Below, piece after piece: positions 57,338 through 64,000 of a DNA stretch of 64,000 bases. The notes under the pieces were generated by a model. It was not told where the DNA came from. It worked only from the letters and a program-made list of their open reading frames with translations, and searched no databases. The DNA comes from Asparagopsis taxiformis (Eukaryota; Rhodophyta; Florideophyceae; Bonnemaisoniales; Bonnemaisoniaceae). Each line of letters begins with the position of its first letter. Within the stretch, counting starts at the first letter, position 1. The DNA lies in the NCBI GenBank assembly GCA_030407315.1, contig JALQPE010000519.1, positions 62,001-126,000 of the forward strand. Reading direction: 5' to 3'. The translations under genes and the position numbers were made by a program.

Positions 57338-59080
57338 CGTACACGGCGCACATACCGCGCGCAACTTACCCACCGCCTATCGTGAGACAGACGGCACCAG
57401 CCGACACGTCTCGCACAGCGGCGTTCCGCTGTCTGATATGCCGGAAGTTCGGGCACCCCATGGTAAGCTGCCCGCTGCTCTCATCCGAGCAACAGGCCGC
57501 GATTCGCGAGATGCATAGCCACGCGCGCCTAACGCCCGAAGAACTGAACCTGCAGCGTAACGTTCAGGTTTTCGAAGTTCCGCGGACGATGACGCACGCG
57601 AGCGCGAAAGCGAACGCACGCGCGAAGACGACGCGCACGACGGCGAGCAGCTCACGCCCCACTCGGTTCGCTTCGCAGAAGACCCGGGAAACGCCTACGA
57701 GGAGTCGTAGTGGGTGGGCCGACTCCTCCCCACTCAACGGACACGCGACGCGCGATGACGCAACCGCCGCGCGAAAGACCGCCTCCGTTACCACCCGAAA
57801 CAGTGGTCCTGTTTCAGACCCCTACCGCGAACTACAAACTTTCCTGGTGATGCCGCGCTTATCCGTCCCTTGCATTCTGGGAGCAGACTTCATCGACCGC
57901 GTGGTTCGGATGATCTATACTGGGCCGCAGCGCGCGTTGCGAACCCGCTATGGAGACCACGTTCCGATGCTCCCACGCACGCCGACGAAACCGCGCCGCG
58001 CACCGACCCCCAAGACTACCCGACCAACAGATTTCGCGCCTATCCGTGTCGCGCGTCGCACGTCGATTCCACCGCACGCGACGCGAGCTATCGAAGTCAC
58101 CACGGGCGCCGACGGACGCTGCATTACGATACCCGCGACCGACCTCTACGGACAGAAGTTGTTGCGTCTAGCCAATGGTGAAACGCAGGTTAAAAGGAAC
58201 GTGCCCTTCAGTGTGCATGTGCACAACGCCGGCACCCGCCTACAGGTATTGCCCAAAGGCATGAAGGTGGGCGCCGCAGTGCCCAACCCGGTAGGGTGCC
58301 TACAAGTTGCACAAGAAGCGCCGACTCCACAAGACCGACCGCCCGACGATGCGACGCCATGCAACGCGACGAACTCGCCGGACTTGCGCGAAGCCGACGG
58401 AATTGCGAACGCGACGCCGCATTGGGAAGACCTCTTACGCGCGACGCTACGCGATGAGCGAGTAGACGACGACCTACACGCGCGAATTATCGAGATGCTG
58501 CGAAAGCACGAGCGAACGTGGAATGGCACGCTTGGAGCCATCCACGCGACAGAACACCGCATCGAACTGGTTCCGGGGGCGGCCCCCGTCAACCAACCGC
58601 CGTACCGCGCCGGACACGCGTCGCGCGAAATTATCCGTATGCAAGTGGAGAAGATGCTCCGCGCTGGAGTAATCGAACCTGCTACGTCGGAATGGGCAAG
58701 CCCGGTCGTAGTCGTACCCAAGAAGGACGGGACTTCTCGCTTCTGCATCTACTACCGCCGTCTAAACGCCGCTACCGTGAAGGACGCGTATCCGATTCCG
58801 CGCATGGACGATTGCGTCGATTCGCTCGGTAACGCGACGGTTTTCACTACGCTGGACTGCAACTCGGGATACTGGCAAATCCCAGTAGCGCACGCCGACC
58901 GCGATAAGACTACGTTTACGTCGCACGTTGGTACGTATCGTTTCCGCCGCATGCCCTTTGGACTTTCGAACGCGCCTGCGACGTTTCAGCGCGCGCTCGA
59001 TATCTTGCTCGCGAACGTGAAGTGACAGCACTGCCTTGTCTACCTGGATGACGTAATCATCTTCTCCGCCGACGTAAACG
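57338..59080 (+). pseudogene. Deleted partial copy of G1 gag-pol
   Basis: Matches G1 7876-9851 at high identity but is truncated at both ends. It lacks 232 bp between two CAAACT repeats (G1 8374-8379 and 8606-8611), which removes the protease DTGA site. A one-base loss near 57578 moves the gag tail into the pol frame, giving an open frame at 57382-59025. The reverse transcriptase keeps most motifs, but the Asp of FCIDYRR is a Tyr here (58749-58751), and a Trp codon is TGA at 59023, just before YLDD. At 59080 homology stops and element C sequence begins. Not functional. Confidence 0.9.
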
Positions 59081-59267
59081 GCGCATTTGTCGCAGGAGTC
59101 GAAGAGGACTTAGCCGGCGTTGGCGTAACCTCAGTGCGGGAAGAGGATGCCTGGTGGCGAGTGGTCGGGCGGCAAACGCTTGAACGCGTGGTTGGACGGT
59201 TGGGCGAACCCATGTTTTCCCCTTCCTCCTCTGAGGACTCGAATTGAATCGGAGCACGAGGGGTCAT
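59081..59267 (-). pseudogene. 5' fragment of element C antisense ORF
   Basis: MTPRAPIQFESSEEEGENMG, then RPTTRHQAS. It corresponds to the N-terminus of the element A antisense protein and is cut at the chimeric junction. Confidence 0.65.
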
Positions 59268-59760
59268 CTTAAAGCCAGTAGAGGCGACAGAGGATGCTGC
59301 GGAAACCCTTAGCGGGATGAGTGAACAGCCTATTGGCTTAAATCTCCAAACGGGAGCTGTGGTACGCAACCCTGAATGGGATTCGCAAGGCGATTGGCCG
59401 GGATGACGAATCCAAAGCCTCGAGTTGGCACCGCTCACGCGATCGCGCAGTAAATTATCTTGCAGATGGATGCAAAAACCCTTTGAGGGATGACGGAAGG
59501 GACACGAATTCTCGTACACTGTGGACACCGAGGGGGTGAGTACGCTCTTTCGCGTGGGATCGATAAAGAAACCTGCAACAGGTGTTGATTCCAATGGGAA
59601 ACGGTCGGTGGACTTCCGGAAGAGTCGGATGGACTAAACGAAATTATCGAACACGCGCTGGGCGCGGGAAAACCTGAATGCAGAAAATGCAACGGCTATA
59701 GCCCAAAAATTGTAATTTTTCTAACTTTGTCGGGACGACAAACCTCTCAGGAGGGGGCCA
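59081..59760 (+). mobile_element. Internal 3' end of Gypsy element C (A-like)
   Basis: Holds the first ~62 codons of an antisense ORF (start ATG at 59265-59267 on the minus strand; RPTTRHQAS shared with element A), then the non-coding stretch with TGTCGGGACGACA and the polypurine tract AGGAGGGGG right before the LTR. Fused to the G1 fragment at 59080. Confidence 0.75.
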
Positions 59761-60445
59761 TGTCATACCGCCTGGCGGTCCTCTCATTCAGAGTCGTGTC
59801 GCTTCCCTATTGGGTGCCCACTTAAGGGATGTGCCAATCACAAGGCACCAGCCAACTGGGCGTGTTTCCTGTAATTAGGACCAGCGCAAGGCTGTAAACA
59901 CCCTATTCGGGCCTATCGGCCCCGGCCAAGACCCCACAAGGGACAAATTTCTAACTTAAGCTAACCAGCTGAACATTACAATGTAAGCCTAACTGGCAAT
60001 AACCTCGCGGGTAGGCGAGTGCCGTTAACTGGGCTCTGGTTGGTCAATAACTGGATATTTATTCCTAACCACTAACCCTAGCTTACAGTAGACTTAGTAT
60101 AAATATGCCACTGGAATAGCCAGTAGGCACGGTTTCTAGAGTAACGTAAACTCAAGTGGAATTACGACCCACTGGAACAGTGTTCGCATACCTATTGTTC
60201 AACCCCTCTCCGGGAAAACCTTAGGGTTAGCCAACAGCTCGACGGATTACGTCACTCGCTCTATCCATACGCCTCTCGCGTGAGCATCCCTTTGTCGCAC
60301 AACCCCCTCCGGGTAACGACACCTTCTCTCTTACGAGACTACCCGCTGGGTACCTATAAGGTTCATCTGCTCTACCACTTCCTCTACCGAGGCTCGGGAC
60401 ACCTGTCGGGTGGTTTGCCGCTCCAGCGGATTTCTACCTGCTACA
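59761..60445 (+). repeat. 3' LTR of element C
   Basis: 685 bp, TGTCATACC...CTGCTACA, aligned with LTR A; TATA box TATAAAT at 60099-60105. It is inserted in sequence that looks like the antisense ORF of a further element (D). Right flank AATCG. Confidence 0.8.
60099..60105 (+). promoter_or_regulatory. TATA box of LTR C
   Basis: TATAAAT at the position equivalent to the TATA box of LTR A. Confidence 0.6.
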
Positions 60446-60652
60446 AATCGGGCGAGACGACGAGGCGACGGCCTGCGAAGCAACGGCTTGACCCGCCCTA
60501 ACGGATGGGGCGGGCGCGACGGACGCTTCCGTCGCTGGCGGCGCACCGGCCCCGACGAGGGAGGGAGCGCCCTGCGAAGGGTTCCTCGCTCCACCTCGAG
60601 CAGAGCCAGCGGGCCGCGGAGTGTTGGTATCGGTGCTACGCGTAGTAACCAT
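60434..60652 (-). pseudogene. 5' fragment of antisense ORF of element D
   Basis: Starts MVTTRSTDTNTPRPAGSARG and is Pro/Ala/Ser/Arg-rich like the N-termini of the antisense proteins of A and C. It is interrupted by LTR C, with only a few codons reaching into the LTR. The frame is open upstream to 60730 with a hydrophobic stretch that may be spurious. Confidence 0.45.
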
Positions 60653-61251
60653 CGTGGTTAGTTCGTACGCGACGAAGACGAAAAGTGCAACGAGCACGAA
60701 AACGAGAGCCACGCGGGCGAAACGGAACAAGAGAACGTAAGGAACGGAAGTAGCCAGGAGTACCCAGCGGGCGAAAGAGGTGACGAAGAACGGAAAGGCA
60801 ACGGCCTGGATGACGATGGTGAGAGAAAGGGTGAGCGACGATCGCTACCACGTTAAGCCGCGGCTTAAATAACCTTCGGACGACCGTTTTCGTAATGCCC
60901 GCTGGCAGATTCACGAAAGGGCCGCGGCCTACGCACGTATCACGCTGAATTGAAGCTCACCCGCGTGGTGGAATTGGACACTGCGTTCGTTTGCAGGAAA
61001 ACGCCTAAGCGAGGCATTGAAGAACGATGCCAACGGGCGGGCCTCGATGATTACGAAAGAGCCGGAGCGCACGCGCGCGCTCCGGCGCCGTGGCGAACAG
61101 ATCAGCCAACCGGGCCGCGTACGTTTAAGCGAGATTTTTCGGGACAACTGCCACGTCCGCAGTTGTACCCGAAAAGGCGCCACGGCCCTGTGTCTCAGGC
61201 GCGTCCTGACGGGCCTCGCGTGGCCGGGACGTCCACGTGTGGGGGTGGGGC
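60653..61251 (+). other. Internal non-coding 3' part of element D
   Basis: CpG-rich; no supported gene. It ends with GGGGGTGGGGC, a polypurine-like tract directly before the proposed LTR. Confidence 0.4.
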
Positions 61252-61760
61252 TGTGTAGTATACGTGGCAATTCCGAAATTGCAAATATTTACGATTTCCG
61301 CGGAATTCGAATTTCGGCGGACACGACCGGCGACAGCAATGCACGAACATTGCTGGCGCATGCGTGCGCAACCGGCACACGTGTGCAACGAACGCACTGG
61401 CAACGGCCAACGGACCAACGGGTCCCTACGTGCGACCCACAAGGTCCTTTCCCATTCGGGGACGTTACGAGCAGTGTTTACACTGTAAAGCGATGTCATC
61501 GTGGCTATATAGGTATTGGCATCGTGCCGGGAGGGAAAGGGACAACGTTTTCGCCTAACGAGGCTTCGTCTCCGTCGAGCTGCGTACTCCCTACCCATCG
61601 CCGCACGTGAGGCTGATCGCGTGTAGTGCCTACGGGCTTGGTTGAGAGCGCCTCTGGTGACGTGCCACCTCGTCCGTTAACGTAATCCTCGCATGGATTG
61701 TTGCGTCGTGACGCTCGTGTCTACTCGCTAACCTCTACCTTCTACCGTTCTACCAATACA
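61252..61760 (+). repeat. Candidate 3' LTR of element D
   Basis: Begins TGTGTAGTATACG after a G-rich tract and ends ACCAATACA. A CTATATAGG box lies at about 61505. Layout matches LTRs A and C (antisense ORF, polypurine tract, LTR), but there is no second copy in the window to confirm the ends. Confidence 0.5.
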
Positions 61761-61761
61761 G

Positions 61762-62088
61762 TCAAACACCAGCGGGTAGCACTGTTCGTTGTTTCGTTTC
61801 GTAAGGACAGCGTGTCCGTGGCTCGTACCAGCTACTTCTAGAACTAACGTCGTTCCACACAAGCCACTCCTTGTCCCGCTTGGCCTCCTCGAGGAAGAAC
61901 TTCTTGGCAGCGGCTCTGCCATGTACGATGGCCATAGCATTAGCCCCGGCGGCACGAATGCAAGAGTCATGGAAGTCTTGAATCGGTACGACCTTGGCGC
62001 GGACGAAGAAATTCTCTGCTTCGGGCGATGGAGGTCTAGACATTATCTCGTTGACCTGGAGCGGGATACCAGGATGTTCGAGCACCAT
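61762..62088 (-). CDS. Unknown protein, C-terminal part, apparently truncated by element D
   Basis: A 108-codon frame that overlaps the end of the 62043-62891 frame. It reads as its continuation (EIMSRPPSPEAENFFVRAKVV, with charged helices after), so a one-base break near 62060-62090 probably separates them. It stops two bases from the LTR of element D, so the original 3' end is likely lost. No domain recognised. Confidence 0.4.
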   Translation of the reverse strand: MVLEHPGIPLQVNEIMSRPPSPEAENFFVRAKVVPIQDFHDSCIRAAGANAMAIVHGRAAAKKFFLEEAKRDKEWLVWNDVSSRSSWYEPRTRCPYETKQRTVLPAGV

Positions 62089-62891
62089 TGGTCGTACTCG
62101 AGCACGAGGCCCGCTCGCGAAGGAACGTCGTCGACGACTGTAACGCCGGCTTGAGTGCGATCCCCTTTATCAGATTCCGGGAAGACCTCTCTGCGGAAGG
62201 TCATAGTGTAGAGGTCTATGATGCTTACCGCATCTACCTTCTCCCCGGGTCTACGCTCATACCGAGCATAGTAACGACCCTCTTCTTCGTCACCAGCGCC
62301 GGTCGAGAACCAGATGCTTTTGATGATCCAAGGTTCGTCGGCATCGCACTCGTCATACACGGTCTGGTCCCCTAATGACTCGGTGAGACCGAGCCGGAAG
62401 CACGCCTCTGCCGTGAGAACCGAACACTCCTCCGCTTCAGCGAAGCTCCCTATTTGTACTCCGAACAGCATGTGAAGCTGAACACTGGAGACACTCTTCG
62501 AGTACCGCTGGCCGCCGATCCGACCGCAGTCGATCGTCCACGTTACCGGACGCCCATCCTGAGCTCTATTCTTAGTGATGCGACGAACGTCCGTGCGACC
62601 CGAGCAATCCCAAAGAGTTCGCTCGTGTCGGGAATTCCGTGAGTCGTCAAATTCGATCTCATTCGGTATCTTAGGGACAATAGCACCCTCTTCGTGCTCC
62701 ACGTGCTTGTTGTCGCGGCGGGTGTGCGTTACCGGGGTGCGATCCTCGCGGCGCGACGATCGGCGGCGGGCTGCTGCGGCTGCGAGATCTTTCCGCGGCG
62801 CCCGTCCCCCAGTGGATCGCTTCGCAGTCTGGTTTGTCCGATCCATCCAAGGCGTTCGGCCACTAGGCCCCCGGCAGACCGGGGGATCCAC
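62043..62891 (-). CDS. Unknown protein, N-terminal part
   Basis: A 282-codon frame. The first ~100 residues are basic and polar. Residues about 115-250 look globular (GRPVTWTIDCGRIGG, then AEECSVLTAEACFRLGL and EEGRYYARYERRPGEKVDAVSI). I recognise no family. It is probably a host or element gene interrupted at its 3' end by element D. Confidence 0.45.
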   Translation of the reverse strand: MDPPVCRGPSGRTPWMDRTNQTAKRSTGGRAPRKDLAAAAARRRSSRREDRTPVTHTRRDNKHVEHEEGAIVPKIPNEIEFDDSRNSRHERTLWDCSGRTDVRRITKNRAQDGRPVTWTIDCGRIGGQRYSKSVSSVQLHMLFGVQIGSFAEAEECSVLTAEACFRLGLTESLGDQTVYDECDADEPWIIKSIWFSTGAGDEEEGRYYARYERRPGEKVDAVSIIDLYTMTFRREVFPESDKGDRTQAGVTVVDDVPSRAGLVLEYDQWCSNILVSRSRSTR

Positions 62892-63395
62892 GAAAGCAGA
62901 GTCTCGACTCGAGGACGGCTGGACGTCAGCTGGACGTGGACGAGACGCGCGCAGAGAGGATGGGAACGACAGGGTCGAGAGGAGAAGGAAAGGGTGTCGG
63001 TCAGCGGTGCCAGGTCGGATTTCGGTAGGATCAGTGAAGGGTCAGCTTTATGTGCTGGAACCCGCCAATTTGGCCTCCACCGGGCGTCGGCCTGAGGGGA
63101 GGGCAGTGTCGTATGACATTTGCGGAATAAAATTTGGGAATCCGGAAATTACAAAATTTCGTAATTCCTAGCCCTAACTCAGCCGGTGCCGGCGGCAAAC
63201 ACGTTTGCAATGTCGCGCTGCCACCGGTCTATATAATGTCCGACCATAATGCATCGGGAACAGAAGAAATAGACAGACTACAACCAGTAAAAACTACTTT
63301 TCCCTTTTTTTTTAATTTGTCGCGCTTCCGCTTCTATCACGCGTGCAAAAAGAAACGCCAACATATCACATGCCCCTTTGCCAATGTTAGACAAT
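62892..63395 (-). other. Region that probably includes the 3' LTR of the Copia element
   Basis: On the minus strand a purine-rich stretch (AGGTAGGCGAGGAG, complement of about 63401-63414) follows the Copia frame. About 170 bases further a TATATAATG-type box is seen (complement of 63222-63230). This fits a minus-strand LTR, but I could not fix its two ends. Confidence 0.4.
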
Positions 63396-63452
63396 GGTAG
63401 CTCCTCGCCTACCTTCTCTTTCTTTTGTCTTTACTTGGCAATATATATCTAT

Positions 63453-64000
63453 TCATTGAGCCTTGAGATCGCCGGCGGTGCGTATGACAGGCTGTCTTGT
63501 ATTAGCATTCTGACTGTTGATCGCCACGGCGCTTGGCGACTGAGTTGTATTAGCATCCTGACACGCCCCCTGTCGCCAAGGGGCGGGGAGATCGATGAGC
63601 AGGGTGCTGGACGGTGTGTCGGGTACGGGATTCTCTGGCGGGGTGGCTATGATATGTAGTTGGGTGGTTAGGTTGGTGAAGGCCCTGGTTGGCATCGGCT
63701 TTGTAAAAATATCCGCTAGCATCTGATTAGTTGGTAGGTAGTGCAGCGCGATGCGGCCTTGTGCTATGTTGTCAATGATGTGGTGAAACCTGATGTCGAC
63801 GTATTTTCGTCGTTTCGTTGGTGCGGTTTGTGTGGCGATCTGTAGCGCGGATTGGGAATCTGTGAATGTGGTGATAGGTGTGGAGCGAGGGATGAGGGAT
63901 AGTTCTTGTAGCATGCCTGCGAGCCAATTGGTTTGGCGAGTGGTGTCAGAAGTCGCTATGACTTCGGCTTCGCAGGTGCTTAGAGCGACCAAAGATTGTC
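63453..64000 (-). CDS. pol: Ty1/Copia pol, RNase H C-terminal part (runs off the window)
   Basis: The frame is open to the right edge; the methionine at 63992 is internal. VALSTCEAEVIA, TDSQSALQIA and KYVDIRFHHIID, then MLADIFTKPM, are the hallmark end of Copia RNase H (catalytic Glu in CEAE, Asp in TDSQ, the late Asp in ADIFTK). The enzyme removes RNA from the RNA-DNA hybrid during reverse transcription. A ~50-residue tail follows and then the stop. The rest of the element lies to the right of the window. Confidence 0.9.
   Translation of the reverse strand, partial: QSLVALSTCEAEVIATSDTTRQTNWLAGMLQELSLIPRSTPITTFTDSQSALQIATQTAPTKRRKYVDIRFHHIIDNIAQGRIALHYLPTNQMLADIFTKPMPTRAFTNLTTQLHIIATPPENPVPDTPSSTLLIDLPAPWRQGACQDANTTQSPSAVAINSQNANTRQPVIRTAGDLKAQ

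Overview
The window is eukaryotic and dominated by mobile DNA. Nested Ty3/Gypsy LTR retrotransposons with chromodomains, a Ty1/Copia fragment, two CACTA-superfamily-like DNA transposase genes and many short palindromic or tandem repeat families fill almost all of it. Long uninterrupted ORFs (up to 1380 codons), LTR TATA boxes and SET and chromodomain proteins exclude a prokaryote. An intron-poor, repeat-rich genome such as a fungus or a red or other alga would fit, but the sequence alone does not let me name the lineage.

Layout. 1-18386: the 3' part of a Gypsy element (A), with a pol-terminal chromodomain, a long antisense ORF and a 3' LTR. A complete, young, CpG-rich 13.2-kb Gypsy element (G1, 4893-18087, TSD GTAAC) is inserted in the LTR of A about 45 bp downstream of its TATA box. 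18387-30000: a truncated SET-domain gene (+), then two related minus-strand genes joining a ParB/sulfiredoxin-like domain (DGSHR motif) to a C-terminal 2-oxoglutarate/Fe(II) dioxygenase-like domain, separated by palindromic TTACAG...CTGTAA repeat clusters. 30200-41650: a third ParB-like/dioxygenase gene (-) between direct repeat arrays, and a gene (+) fusing a beta-class DNA amino-methyltransferase (DPPY) to a C-terminal SET domain, bounded by an inverted pair of the same repeat family. 41700-47300: a convergent pair, a coiled-coil accessory protein gene and a Plavaka/CACTA-like transposase gene. 47875-51130: palindromes, minisatellites and a ~225-bp tandem array with splice-site-like motifs. 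51247-55050: a second, divergent transposase. 56850-57330: an ACTGTC hairpin array. 57338-60445: a deleted copy of G1 pol joined to the 3' end of an A-like element (C). 60446-64000: another LTR element (D), a gene of unknown function that D seems to truncate, and the 3' end of a Copia element on the minus strand.

Most striking is the repeated co-occurrence, in repeat-bounded mobile-looking segments, of a DNA methyltransferase-SET fusion (two copies, one truncated by element A) with ParB-like/2OG-oxygenase fusions (three copies). I read this as a candidate transposon-borne DNA and chromatin modification system: a writer protein acting on both DNA and histone, plus an oxygenase that could edit or hypermodify bases. 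The domain calls rest on motifs visible in the sequence; the system-level role is inference. Several reading frames are broken. Some breaks sit at G homopolymers and could be assembly errors, others look like real decay.
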